In this document: positions 11,340-22,911 of the stretch, one piece after another
How the letters are laid out: every line of letters begins with the position of its first letter
How positions within the stretch are numbered: the stretch's first letter is position 1
Source: Nectonema munidae
Lineage: Eukaryota; Nematomorpha; Nectonematoida; Nectonematidae
NCBI GenBank assembly: GCA_030549495.1
Contig: JAUIRK010000705.1
Coordinates: forward strand, 62,001 to 126,000
Length of the DNA stretch: 64,000 bases
Reading direction: 5' to 3'
Position numbers and translations under genes: made by a program
The notes under the pieces: generated by a model
The model's input: the letters and a program-made list of their open reading frames with translations, nothing else
Told to the model about the DNA's origin: nothing
Database searches by the model: none

Positions 11340-12190
11340 CCATAATTCGACTAGCTTCTTCTTGAAGATGTCAACACTTTGAAAAAGAACAACGTCATTA
11401 GGCAAGCTATTCCTTTTCTTGCTCTTTGAGTAAAGTAGCGCTGCCGTTATTTGTTTTGAAATGCTTCATGATTGAACTGAAATGTATGCGAGCTTGAAAT
11501 TCTTTGTGAAAAATCATGTGAGGCATTTTTATCCAGAACCATATTTCCTTCTATAGTGTTGAAGATGGTTATCATTTCATTTATCATCGTTCTCATGTAA
11601 TACAGAGAGAGAAGGTAAGTTGATGCTTTTTAGTCTTTCAGCATACGTTAAATTTCGTAATCTTTTTAAATGTTTCGAGAACACTTTCTTAACTTTATCT
11701 ATTCTTTTCATGTTAGTTATGGAGAAATTGGCGAAAATCACATTTCGATATTCAAGAGCGGGTCTAACTAAAGATTTAAACAGATGCAGTGCAACTTCTT
11801 TATCGTACAAGATTAAAGGATTTTTCAAGATATGAAGCATAGGGAAAACGCCTTCTTCACAGCTCTGAAGCGTCTTTGAAAGCGAAATCTTAGTTTATCA
11901 ACAAGTTTTAGAAGTGTCCGACCAATGTTGTAGGAAATGTCTTCATTTTTAACAATTTGAAGAAGATAACATTTGCCGAGATTTAGGTACAATTCCTACT
12001 CGGCTACTCTATTCATATATATGTAGGTTATAAATTGAATCTTCGCCAGATTCTTTCAACATTTTGGTATAAATCGGCAAAAAATTTTCATGCTAATTGA
12101 ATTTATTAACTGTGTCATCTATCAGGATAGTAAAATATTGGACCAAGTACAGATCCTTATGGGATACAGCTTTTAATTTTAGAAATATTT
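11340..12190 (-). pseudogene. LINE reverse-transcriptase remnant (jockey/CR1-like)
   Basis: Read on the minus strand, 12150-12180 gives CIP-stop-GSVLGPIF, the decayed (I/V)PQGSVLGP motif of non-LTR reverse transcriptases. At 11577-11840 the thumb region is open: LHLFKSLVRPALEYRNVIF, then TNMKRIDKVKKVFSKHLKRL and TYAERLKSINLPSL. At about 11380-11420 the C-terminus reads KKRNSLPNDVVLFQSVDIFK. Order and spacing are as in jockey/CR1-type LINEs. Stops interrupt it in several places. The 5' half (endonuclease) is absent, as expected for a 5'-truncated insertion. Confidence 0.8.
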
Positions 12191-13807
12191 GAAATATTTC
12201 CATTTAATCGAACTATTGATTTTCTATTCAGGATATAATCCTTCATCTTATTTAGGTCTTTAGTAATACAGAAGGATTGGGGTTTCAAAATTAGTTTTTA
12301 AAAGTTAACTCCAAAAATTAGAATCTAAAAAAAAAAATTTTTTTTTTATTTTTTTTTATTAAATTTTTTTTTAATTTAAAAATTAGCTCTAAAAAGTTAT
12401 TAGTATTTACCGCAAATATATTAACGAAAAATATATTTGGTACTCAACAACTGAGCATTAAGTACTTTCGACATTGAATTTTATATATTACTCTATTTCT
12501 TTAGCAAAATTATATGTTTGCAGTAAAAGATAAAAGATCACAAATCATTTACTTCAAGCATTTTATGTCCTACTTACAAACAAAATTGTCATCTTTCTTG
12601 AACCCTTAGAAACACTTTTTTGAGGTTTAAACCAAAAGAAAATTCAAAAATGTTAACGTGGACGGCAGATTCGAATCTTTTCTTACAAAACATATCAAGA
12701 CATATCATTATGTGTTGTTTTTTATAGAGTATAACATTTGAAGCTGTAAAAAGATAAGGAGCTCTCTCCTTCCTCCTCTGAATTTCCCACTGTACTACAT
12801 AAAATGTAAAAAATTAAAGCACAAAATGGACTAAAACATATTTAAACTATCGAAAGTATAAATAAGGAAATAAACAGTAAACTTTTATTCAAAAAAATTT
12901 TTAACTTTCAAGAATTCTGTTCTTCTTCAGGTAAAAGCAACTGCTAAATGCTAAGAGTAGAAAACAAGGAAGAGAGAGAGGGGGAAAAAGGAGAATATTA
13001 ATATGACGCCGTGTAGTATACAAATAAGGATGATTTTTTTTGTTTATGCGAAGTAGATAAGATTGGTCGAAAATGAATACTGTTAGAAATTATTTTGAAT
13101 AAAATAATACATTCATGCCTTCTCAGCAATATTTTCTTTATATTGAAAGCATAGTTTTTCTTACCTACACTGCAGTATCACTAAAACCTTGTTTTAAATT
13201 TTATAGTATACACTTTAGTTTATAATGACGTTGATTGTCAAAGGATTTATTATTCAATTCAAAAAGATCTTACTTCTGCTTGAAATAGATTTCGCAGATT
13301 TAAAACAAAAAAATCTTAAAATAATCCGGCAAAGCCACACTTGTTTATCTTGTTCAAATCTGTGTGTACAAAAAATACAAGATAAAAGATGACAAAATTT
13401 CATTTATGTATCCTTTAAATCAATAGTATTTTTCAGACGATGAAATATTCTTGAAAAGTTCTTTATTTTGAAGAACTTATTGAATTTTTTAAAGTTATAA
13501 TTCACAATCAAGATAATTTGTTTCTACAATCAGTCCATCGATTTTTTCTAAAAACATTCTCTCTACATTTGCCTTATGTGCTTGGATTCCAAATGCATAT
13601 TGAGTTATTTTCAATAACTCTCAAAATTTTTCTAATATTTCCAATTTTTTAAAAAACTTTGTTCATTTTTAATTTGTTGTTAGCATTTGAAAATTGGAAT
13701 TTTCTTTTTATTAAAAAAATTTTCAAACAGATCAAATATTTTTGAAATATTTTTTTCAATTAAAAAGTCCATACACTTTTCAATATTCTCCCATATTACG
13801 TCTTCGT
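12191..13807. other. A/T-rich spacer, nothing recognised
   Basis: Mostly A/T-rich DNA with homopolymer runs near 12328-12375. A minus-strand frame at about 13680-13805 reads WENIEKCMDFLIEKNISKIF but matches no family I can name. Confidence 0.4.
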
Positions 13808-16600
13808 TTAACCCTATTAGTACTGGGCTAAATTTGTCCACTCAAGAGCTAAAGAAACTTTCTATCTAAGTAATTATATAAAGTTTTTTAAACATATATA
13901 CTCATTTTCAATCATGCTGAATTCAGTGGTGATATTCATTTTTATGTAAATCAATCAAACCTGTCAAAAATTGATTTATCTCAAGAAGAAACATTTTATC
14001 CAAATAATTATATAAAGTTTTTTACACACATATACACCCATTTTCAAGTACGCTGTGTTTACTGGTGATATTTGTTTTTAAATGAAAATTAGTCAACCGT
14101 GACAAAAAAATAATATAAATATCACAGACCATGTCAAAATTATAATTTTTTTATAAAAAGTTTTTTCAAGTATGAAGAAGGTGATGTTCATTTTTTATGA
14201 AATCAATAAAACCTGTCAAAAAAATCGATTAAATCTGTAAATCAATTTCCAATATATAAACTTCAAAATAAATTCTACTTTCAGTATTTCTCTGGTAATT
14301 ATTTTCTTGATTTATTTAATAAACAAACTTTAGGTGTTTAATTCACTCAAAATATTTCATTTGTCAGTAAATTGGGTATCTCGATAAGACCTCCATCGTT
14401 TTGGCTACAAATTCGTTATCAGCTGGTAGCCTCTATGCCAGGGGCGGGCAACCTTTTCAGAATGAGGGCCAGATGAGACTTTTGGAAGGGGATCGCGGGC
14501 TTGAGGGAAAAACGAAATCTCAGAATCACTATATTTGGTATAATACATTGATTACAAGTAAAATTAAATCAATTTTATCAATTTATCATTGATTTTGTAT
14601 AATACATTGATTGAAAAAAAAGTATAATACATGAATAAATTGTACAAAAGTTGCATTGAACACTCACTCTACAAATCAATGAGACTGCTGATGCTGTTTG
14701 CCATGAAGAAGTATTTCCATGCCTGGCTCGATGGTTGAGGTAGACAAAAGAAGAATGTCAATGAGGTGGCGATCTGAGAGTTGGGAGCGAAGGTGAGACT
14801 TCGTGTACTTCATTTTCTAGAAGAGCTGTTCACAGCAGTAGGTGCTGTCGAACATGGCCACAATGGGTTGGACATGCGCAATGTATTTTTGAAAATTGTT
14901 AGAACTTCGCCTTCATTTCATCGTTGCACTGCAGCTCCACCAACTCCATCTGCAGGGGGCAGGGGCGTCTTCCACGGGGAAGTCAAAGGGAGAAGTGAAA
15001 AGCTTGAAGTCCGCAGCCAGCACCCTGACTCCTGCAAAACGGGAAGCAAATTCCTCACGTAGAGAGTTGTCGACACTAACGCAAGTGCCCAAGTTCACAT
15101 CGTCAGGGGCACATGCAGCAAGGCAAAGAAAATGCATAAACTGACCAGAAGCCAATTGAGCCTCCCACAAGCGCAGTTTAACCTCGAAGGCAGTGATGTG
15201 CGCGTACATGTCTGTCACGAGAGTGTCTTTGCCTTGAAGCTTCATGTTGAGGGTGTTCAGGTGCGCCGGAGAAGGGCCAGGCGAGCTAGCCACCGCGGAT
15301 CAGAGAATTGAACAGCGTGGGGAAGGTTCTTCTGACGTAGAAAGATGGCAATCTCCTACTGTAGTTCGCACACCCGAAACAGCATGGCCCCACGACTCAG
15401 CCAGCGTACCTCACAGAAGTAGAGCAGTTCGTTGTAGTGCACGTTCACCTCGTTCATCAGTGCCTGGAACATGACGATGATTAAGGCTGTGGGAGAGGAT
15501 GGAGTTGACGACCTTCACCACGACAGACATGACACCAACGAGGTTGGCAGACTTAGCGCACAGGGACTCTTGGTGGATGATGCAGTGCATCTTGTTAATG
15601 GGCTGAGTGTATTCGGCCGCTTCACAGTGACGCACTAGCAGTGAAGCGGAGCCCTTCTTCTCACCAACCATGGCCGGGGCACCGTCGGTCGTCACACACA
15701 CAAGACGGGAGAGGTCCAGGGAGTGCTGATCAACACACAGAAGCACGGCGTCGCAGATGTCTTGGCCAGTGGTGGTGTCGCGCAGCGGGACAAGCTGGAG
15801 GAATTCCTCACACACTTGAAAGTCAGCGGGCCGTGTCCTTTGTGTAGGTGCTCTCATCCATAGCGAGGGAAAAGGCGACGAAATTCTGGCTGTGTGTTTT
15901 GAGTGAGTCGTGCACGTTGTCCGACTCGATGCGGCGATGAACGGTGCGGGACGAAAGGCTCACGTTCTCAAAGGCGAAACGCTGCTCTGGGCAGACGGAG
16001 TCCAGCGAGGAGGCATTCCTTGATGAAGTCCCCATCCGCAAATGGCTTCATTCGGCGAGCAAGGATGCGCGAGACTTCATAACTGGCGCGCGTTACCTTT
16101 TCAGCCTCAGCATTCTGCTTGCGAAAGAGCGGAGTTTGTTTCTCCATTCGGTGACAGAAATCGACGCGAAGTTTGACGAGCGGTGCTCTGTCTCCCAGTG
16201 GCGGTCTTCAATTACAAAAATTTGTCCACCTTCTTCATTTAAAAAACTCTCTCTTTCATTAAATTTCAAAAATTATTATTTAATTTCCAAATGAATATAT
16301 TTCTATAGACTTTAGGCGTAAACCGCACAATTGATTGACACTTTCTGACATTTTAAAACCTTTAAATGCGAAAACTGGGTTCAAAAATGAAACATAGTTT
16401 TCAGAAGTAAACCGTAAATTTTATTACCACTGTCAGTTATTTTGAAACCTTAAATTCAAAATCTAAGTTTAGAAATAAACCCAGCATGGTTGATTTGATA
16501 TAAAAGTATATATTTCATGTAAAATTTGAATAGTTTGTTCCTTATAAAACTTTTCTTCTGACCTTCAATTTTAATTACCGAACCATCTTAATCCTTATTT
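13808..16600 (-). mobile_element. inverted copy of the TTAA-bounded array family, split by a hAT
   Basis: It begins with TTAACCCTATTAGTACTGGG at 13808, the reverse complement of the end at 55.98-56.01 kb. Next come degenerate B-type repeats (about 13850-14250; shared GAATTCAGTGGTGATATTCA). Then the middle segment (14340-14438; shared GACCTCCATC and GGCTACAAATTCGTTAT) is broken by a hAT (14439-16204). The middle resumes at 16207-16255 (CTTCAATTACAAAAATTTGT, matching 54.7 kb inverted), followed by about 1.5 A-type units (16310-16520). Relative to the 52.6-56.0 kb copy, about 290 bp of the middle is missing at the hAT junction. The far end is uncertain. Confidence 0.65.
14439..16204 (-). mobile_element. 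GTF2IRD2-like hAT, 5' end truncated
   Basis: The left terminus is CAGGGGCGGGCAACC at 14439. No matching right terminus is found, so the element stops at about 16204. Minus-strand transposase pieces run in family order: SLAMDESTYTKDTAR (first catalytic D), VCVTTDGAPAMVGEKKG (second D) with MHCIIHQESLCAK, then VRWLSRGAMLFRVCELQ, LNMKLQGKDTLVTDMYAHIT and the C-terminal STYCCEQLF region with HLRSQLSDRHLIDILLLST near 14700-14870. They lie in several frames with in-frame stops, so the copy is dead. G+C is clearly higher than in the surrounding DNA. The BED finger end is missing. Confidence 0.8.
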
Positions 16601-16776
16601 TTCTAAAACGTTATTTATTTCGTTAACTTAACAAATAGCTCCTACTTTCCCATACTTATTAGCAAGGAAAATCTTTTTTCTGTTCTCCTTATGAGTGGAC
16701 CCCCCTTCTTTTTTTATTTTTCTTAAAAAATTTGCCGGGATTTCCCGGTTTTGTTAGTTTTTTTCGATATCGGTTC

Positions 16777-17000
16777 TTAATTTTCGATACTTATGCAAAC
16801 CCTAGTGTTTTCCTGAGTCATTAGTGCTTTTTCTCTTTTGGCTTTAATCACTTTTGTTGTCTCGAGTTGAGCAATATCACCTGCGTGATTGTGTACTCCC
16901 AATCGTTTAATTATGGAATCTTTAGATACATGAATTCTTGCAGGACAATGAACTTTATAATATTGATTGCATTTCCAAAAAGTTGTTTCCACTTAAAACA
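16777..17000 (-). pseudogene. FLYWCH zinc-finger remnant, probably MULE-type
   Basis: A 71-codon minus-strand frame (16777-16992) contains FWKCNQYYKVHCPARIHV, then GVHNHAGD, giving C-x8-C ... H-x-H. This is the second half of a FLYWCH finger (W.C..Y....CPAR......HNH). In arthropod genomes such fingers often precede Mutator-like transposases; none is visible downstream here. The first half of the finger is not in frame. A host FLYWCH gene fragment is possible but less likely. Confidence 0.6.
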
Positions 17001-17680
17001 TACTTCAGAGGCATTTTGAGGAGGCACTTCATAACTCTATAATACAAATGAACAAGAAACTGTGAGCGAGGTGTATTTCTCGGTTGAATGAGATCACAAG
17101 TAGGACTGGAAATTTTCCACTTTACCAAATTGAGCTTTGAACTAAGAAACAAAGTTTGTATGAGAATGATTTGAGTTTTAATAGCACAGAAGTGAAGAAT
17201 AGACACCCACAATTTATTTTATTTTATTGATAGCAAACGTTAGTCAAGTTTTCATAGTAAAGAAGCACAAAATGAAGCAATCTCAGATACTTCATAGTTT
17301 AGAAGTTGATGTTCTTTCCTTTTTCTAATAGAATGTGCCTCACTCTTTCGAAAGTAGTGGCATGCTTTAGAAAGGTGATCATAACTTTGCTTAATTTACC
17401 CTTTTTAGTTCTGAGTTTGTACCAAGATGCCAGGAATGTGCTTGAATAAGGATATAGAGAAGTGAAAAATGTTGATTATCGTTTTTGGAATACTTATAAT
17501 GCGCTTGAAACACCTTAATATTTTTAACATGCTGTTTTTATCCGATTCTGTAATGCATCTTTTTGAGTATTGCTTGATTCACTAATCTTTTCTTTGCATT
17601 TAAATAAATCAGATTTGGCATTCATTTATTTGTTAATTCTTGACTAAAAGTTTTGCTTTAGTAGTTTTTTTTTTCAAAAA
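17001..17680. other. spacer, nothing recognised
   Basis: There is only one unconvincing minus-strand frame (16955-17212) that overlaps the FLYWCH remnant. No other signal. Confidence 0.4.
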
Positions 17681-18090
17681 CTACGAGAGGCTACATAAAC
17701 GCATCATGTATACATCCTTGACGGTATTTGCTTGGTTGATGCAAAAATAAAAGCTAGAAAAATTGAATTTCTTGTCTTGATGTAGAGCTTGTTCAATGTT
17801 TGCAATGACATCAGAATAAGCATCCACGATGTATTGGTAGACCACTGGAGAGATGTAGTTCTCTAGGAGACGCAACTTTTCACCTTCACCATGCGAAATT
17901 TTCACAACGAGAAAGAAATTTTGGAAACGATTGTTTTCACTCTTTGTCTCTGCGTTAGGAGATTCCTCACAGGTGTTAAAACGCTCAGAGGCATTCCACG
18001 AAAATAGGACATTGAATAAAGTGGTGTAGAAGTGAGTGTTTATATGCCCATTAAAATTGCATACTTTATTGATAACGCTGCAAAGGTGGT
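17681..18090 (-). pseudogene. fossil LTR-retrotransposon gag fragment
   Basis: A minus-strand piece resembles the gag region of arthropod LTR elements of the Ty3/gypsy or BEL kind (KLRLLENYISPVVYQYIVDA-type helix region). It is broken and short. No LTRs, protease, reverse transcriptase or integrase were found around it. It is an old fossil. The family assignment is from memory of similar gag segments and is tentative. Confidence 0.4.
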
Positions 18091-18239
18091 TTCTTTCATT
18101 TGCATCGTGTGATTGATTAGCGCTGGTGCATTTGGTTGGATGTCACTTGCAGGTGTTTGCCATAGAGCTAACTTTATTTGCATGGCACACGCATCTTTTA
18201 AGCTGTGTCAATCATCAATTAATCAATCAAGGATTCGTT

Positions 18240-18569
18240 TTCTTTTTTTATTTTTTTATATATTTTTTTTTTGGGTGGAGGTTCGGCGAAATTTTTTTTT
18301 TTTAAAAATGCGCGCGTGTGTCTCACCTCTTAAATTAAAATATATTTTTTCAAAACATATGTGTGTGTGTGGTCCCCCCTTTATACATTTTTTCACATTT
18401 TTTTTTGTTTTTTTTTTTTTTTTTGTTATATAAATAAATAAAAATATAAATTTTTAAAAAAAAAAAAAAAAAAAATTATAAAAAAAAAAACACCACATTT
18501 TTTTCAAAAAAAAAAAAAAAATAAAAAAAAAAAAAAATTTTTTTTTTTTTTTAAATTTTTTTTTTTTTT

Positions 18570-18648
<79 letters not shown>

Positions 18649-18660
18649 AATCCTTCCCTT
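18240..18660. repeat. A/T homopolymer block
   Basis: About 400 bp of alternating long T and A runs, ending in about 45 A just before the LINE at 18.7 kb. Part could be a genuine poly(A) tail from an older retroelement. The run structure also resembles long-read consensus noise. It has no coding content. Confidence 0.85.
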
Positions 18661-19503
18661 TATATTCACAATATCTCTTACAATTATATAATAGTTGACT
18701 ATAATTCTTCTTTTTCCCATCTATAAATAGGTAAGCTCATTTTACTCCCTAAACCCAACAAAGACTTAAGCCTCATAACCAACTGGCGACCACCATCCTC
18801 CCTATCTTTAGGAAAAATCTTAGAAAAAATTCTACGCAAAAGGTTTCTCTTTCACATCACCACGTCTAACAAAATTAATCTCTTCCAATTTGCATACCTC
18901 CCAGACAAAAGTCCAGAATCCTCTCTATATAGACTCTCCTCTTACCTCGAAACAAAACTATCATCCAAATAAACATCATCCGCCCTTTTTCTAGACATCA
19001 ACAACGCTTTCAATTCAGCATGGCATCCCGTAATAATTTTCAACATGATCTAACAAAAATACTTCAATAATCTCATAAAATTCATCCAAAATTACCTTTC
19101 AAATCGGTGTCTTATATTCAAACACAATTCTAGATAAGAATTCAGCCTTCTTTCGATGCTATTCAGATGATCTAACCTTTATCTTTACCTCAAACTCTCA
19201 AAAAGAAAACATAATGAACATCAACTCACTCTTTAACACGTTAACTTTTGCAGCCGATTCATTAAAAGTAAAATTTAACGCAACAAAATCAACTCTTATA
19301 CACTTCACACGAACACATTCCCCTCACATCCCAGTATTAACATCCAGCGATACTCTCATCTAACGCTCTTCCTCCGTGAAATATTTAGAGCTTGCCTTTC
19401 AATCAAACCTCAAATGGTCATCCCAATTCAAAAATCTACACCACAAACTATCTTCAACTCTTTTCTTTCTTAGTAAAATTATACATTATAAATGGGGTCT
19501 ATG

Positions 19504-19781
19504 CAGGGCCGGCCCTAGTGTTCGCGGGGCCCTATGCAAAATGGATTGCGCGGGGCCCAGTGTGGGTAGGAAAAAAGATTAAAAGTGAGAAATAAGATTT
19601 TGAAAAAAAGAAAAAGGATTTGTTTTATTACTTTTTCATTAACACAAAATGACGATCAAAGTAACTTTACTTTGCGAACCTTGCGTTTAGCGAAATTTTA
19701 CAATATAACATCAAAATGAAAAATGAGAAGCGCGGGGCCCACTGCGTCCGCATAGGTTGCAGTGGCCTATGGCCTGCAGTG
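19504..19781. mobile_element. 278-bp non-autonomous hAT in the LINE
   Basis: The 8-bp target duplication GGTCTATG is perfect (19496-19503 and 19782-19789). The ends are CAGGGCCGGCCCTAG and, reverse-complemented, CACTGCAGGCCATAG, an imperfect inverted repeat. GC-rich subterminal blocks (CGCGGGGCCC) occur near both ends. The interior is non-coding. The LINE reading resumes on the far side, so the insertion was into an existing LINE copy. Confidence 0.85.
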
Positions 19782-20416
19782 GGTCTATGTATTCAACACT
19801 CTTTTATATATAAATCAAAAATCCTACCTACGCTTGAGTATGGCATTCTTTCATGGGGCCTATGATTAAACTACTCCTCATCATTCAGTATTCTAAATAA
19901 AATCCACCGCTTTTGCCTCATCACAATGACCAGGGCCTACAAAACCTCCTCTACTAGAATTCTTCACAAACTGCTTTCCTTTAACACTTCATCTCCAACA
20001 AACTGTTACTAAAAAATATATCATCACAGTGGTAATACTTCTAATTACGACCCGCTCGAACCTTAGTTCAAATTCACTAAGAATATTCCTGGATAGCTCA
20101 AAAAACGCAAACAAATGTTCCTATACTTTTGCACCCTTCAAAGGCTCTTCTCCTTGCCGTTTTTACTCAAAAACGTCTGCCATTGATCCCTCTCTTCCAA
20201 CATACAGTGGTGAATGCTATGCCCTTCTACATGCTTCCGATTACATTAGCCAAAATGAGTCCTCCTTTAGACATTACAACACATTTCACTTTTTTTACAG
20301 AGACTCACAAAACATCATCAAAGACTTAAGCCTCAAACACAACATCCCATTCTTGACATATACGCGTGTTTCTAAACTCACCTATATGTTTCAAATTACT
20401 TTGATATACACCACAG

Positions 20417-20628
20417 CAGTGGTGTAGCCAGAGGGGGGGGGGGGCGCAAGGGGGCCGTGCCGCCCCCCCCCCCAAATACCTTTTCTGCCCCCCCCCCCCC
20501 CCAAATAATTTTATTTCCAATATGCTTGCCCCCCTAAATTCCTTGCATGCCCCCCCCCCCCCCCCCCTAAATTCCTTGCATGACCCCCCCCCCCCCCCCC
20601 CAACTTCCATTTTTTGGCTACGCCACTG
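20417..20628. mobile_element. 212-bp hAT-type MITE, copy 1
   Basis: The ends CAGTGGTGTAGCCA and (reverse complement) CAGTGGCGTAGCCA form a near-perfect inverted repeat. Long G and C runs fill the subterminal regions. The interior shares AAATACCTTTTCTGCCCCC, ATTTTATTTCCAATATGCTT and AACTTCCATTTTTTGGCTAC with the copy at 22758-22911. It lies within the RNase H/C-terminal region of the LINE. The expected 8-bp target duplication is not clear at this copy. The interior direct repeat CTAAATTCCTTGCATG occurs twice. Confidence 0.8.
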
Positions 20629-21429
20629 CAGCTCACTCAAACATTCTAGAAAACACTTATGTAGATAAGCTATCTAAAAAATACCTCCAAATACTCCTTA
20701 CATCCCGGTTACCTCATTTCTCCTAGAAACATATACCCCATCTACTTAGATCTAACACTCAATAACTTAGACAAGAACTCATCCAATACTCACCCTCCAT
20801 TTTCTTTCAACCCATAAACAATCCAAACCGAATTCTGGACATTTGGTCAAAAATGAAATTCTTTCCACTACTACCGCAAATCAGATGGCTATCCGAACAC
20901 TGTCTCTTCAACTCCTATCTCTACCGCATCAAAAAATCACCAAACAATCTATGTAGATTCAACTGCAATCAACAAGAAACACCTCATCATCTTCTTCTTT
21001 CCTGCTTCCACTACACCCACGCAAGAACTTTACTTCTTTCAATATCCGTCAAAACTCTCAATCGTCCGCCATCTAATTTTTACGAACTACTTTCATATCC
21101 GAACCTCCTCCATGCCCTAAACTCTCTTATTATCTTCATAGAGTCAAACTTGCAATCTCCGAACCCAGAGACTTCTTATACCGCATAAACTCACTTAAAA
21201 AAAATCTACAAAAATAACTACACTATTTTCTTTTATTTAAGACCTAGATTCTTTAACACCCTCCCACTACCTTTGCTCAATCAATCATCCTTCAACCACC
21301 ACCTCAAAAATCCAGCTTTCTACACTTCAAACTCCCTCAACAACTAAGCATTTTCTGCAATTCTTTCTACCTACCTATACCTACACCAAAGGAAAAAATT
21401 TGTCAAATTAGATTCATATTTATAAAAAA

Positions 21430-21830
21430 ACTTTAAGAAAAGCAATATCTTTACATGTTGATGTCTAACTCTAACTGTTTGAAAATTTTTCGATCACTTT
21501 TTAGTCAATTGATGATTAAAATATTAACCAATAAGATAACTAATAAAATATATTAACTAATAAGAAAGGTTCAAAGATTTTGACTTCACAATGGAGAATC
21601 TTCTTTTTCACGGTGAAGACATTTTTTGAGAATAGTTATATCTTCACCTATTAGTAACTGTCATAGTTATGGTAACTCTAAATCTTTGAAAATTTTAGAT
21701 CACTTTTTTAGTCCATTGATGTTTGAAATATTAACTAATGACTTAAAGGTTTAAAGATTTCTGATTCAAAATGTAGGAGCTTCTTCTTCACTCTACCAAG
21801 ATGTATTTTGAAAATCTCAATAGTCGATTT
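21430..21830. repeat. two-copy tandem repeat, period about 207 bp
   Basis: The segment around GAAAATTTTTCGATCACTTT (21481) recurs diverged at 21688 (GAAAATTTTAGATCACTTTT). Both are followed by TAGTC-ATTGATG, by ATTAACTAA and by an AGATTT-TGA-TTCA-AATG stretch. It lies just past the LINE 3' end and is non-coding. Confidence 0.65.
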
Positions 21831-22254
21831 TTACACCAACTCCTATTTCATTGGAAAACGGTATATCTTCCACGTAGACAAGTTACATACTTCTTTCTTA
21901 AAATTATATAGCTCCTGAAAGGATTACTATATCGACGATATAAAAGCACTTTATTAAATGTCTTACTATTTAAATTTTCTTTATGATCACGCGTTCTCAT
22001 TTCAATGTCATTCAGTTCCATTACTTCTCGCATACTTAGTAGGTAGGAAAACACCCCACGGTTTACCTTACCTTACCTAATGACTAAAAAGAAATACAGA
22101 AATGAAAAACACGGACGAAATTGTATTAAAAAATTATTTTAAATTTGAGGGATATTTTTAGTCAGAATTTTATCCTCAATCAAAATTTTAATAGTGATTT
22201 CCAATTAAAGTGAATTTTTTGATTTGAGTTTTTTGAGAAAATAGATTCTTTTTC

Positions 22255-22420
22255 AGAATTTGTTTTTTTCCAAAATGTCAAATTTCATTGATAATTTCAC
22301 ACATTTCTGCACCCTAATTGCGAAAACTAAGTCCCGAAATGAAGGGAGCATCGTAATAAAAAATTAAGAATAAAAAATCTATTTTATTTAAATTATGGAA
22401 GTATGTTTATTAGATAATTT
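22255..22420 (-). repeat. single diverged 152-bp A-type unit
   Basis: In inverted orientation the segment around 22316-22350 (TTGCGAAAACTAAGTCCCGA, then AATGAAGGGAGCATCG) matches the A-type repeat of 52.7-54.2 kb. It is diverged and isolated, with no TTAA terminus recognised nearby. Confidence 0.45.
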
Positions 22421-22757
22421 TCAGGCATACATCACTAATTCTATATTTGCCAAAACTAAATTTTACTACTTTTACTTAGCCAAAAAAATTTTTTTTATTT
22501 AAAAAACTTTTTAATTACAAAGTTTTTTGAGAGGATTTGTTAACCGGACAAATAAGTATGCCCAAGAAGATAAAAACAATCATGATCTTCAAACGTGAAA
22601 GAATTCAAAATTTTTTTTGCCATTTTGTTTTTGTTTGGTTACAAAACTCATCCGAGAGAAAATGTTTCGGTCAAAGTCTCCAGATATGCATTGTCCATTA
22701 TTAGCTGGTTCCATGAGTAGAACAGGTTTGAACTTTTTAAAGGAGCGGGGAGGGGGG

Positions 22758-22911
22758 CAAGGGCGTAGCCAGAGGGGGGGCAAGGGGGCAGTGCCCCCCA
22801 AATACCTTTTCTGCCCCCAACTACCTTTTCTGCCCCCCCCCCTCCCAAATACTAATTATTTTATTTCCAATATGCTTGCCCCCTAACTTCCATTTTTTGG
22901 CTACGCCACTG
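22758..22911. mobile_element. 154-bp hAT-type MITE, copy 2
   Basis: The ends CAAGGGCGTAGCCAGAG and (reverse complement) CAGTGGCGTAGCCA match those of the copy at 20417. It is flanked by G-rich sequence consistent with a GGGAGGGG target duplication, blurred by homopolymer runs. The interior is shorter than copy 1 by one C-rich internal module. Confidence 0.8.

Larger units (their letters stand above)
18720..21350 (+). pseudogene. decayed LINE with RT, RNase H and terminal zinc finger
   Basis: Plus-strand pieces follow the order of an I/R1/LOA-type LINE. The RT starts near 18750 (LSLITNWRPPSSLSLGKILE), with ALFLDINNAFNSAWH at about 18985, the aspartate-bearing RT motif A. The later RT and thumb region ends in ILPTLEYGILSWG (about 19825). 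RNase H lies at 20090-20340 (FLDSSKNANKCSYTFAPF, SGECYALLHASDYIS, FFYRDSQNIIKDLS, keeping D, E and D positions). A C-terminal CRFNCNQQETPHHLLLSCFH finger (C-x3-C-x7-8-H-x4-C) lies at about 20955-21015. Many stops and frame changes. The 5' endonuclease is absent. It is interrupted by small DNA elements at 19504-19781 and 20417-20628. Confidence 0.8.

Noticed and set aside
18113-18433. Plus-strand 106-codon frame rich in phenylalanine
   Set aside because: It is produced by the poly-T tracts of the homopolymer block.
20326-20640. Minus-strand glycine-rich frame across 20.33-20.64 kb
   Set aside because: The glycines come from translating the C runs of the MITE at 20417-20628; it is not a gene.
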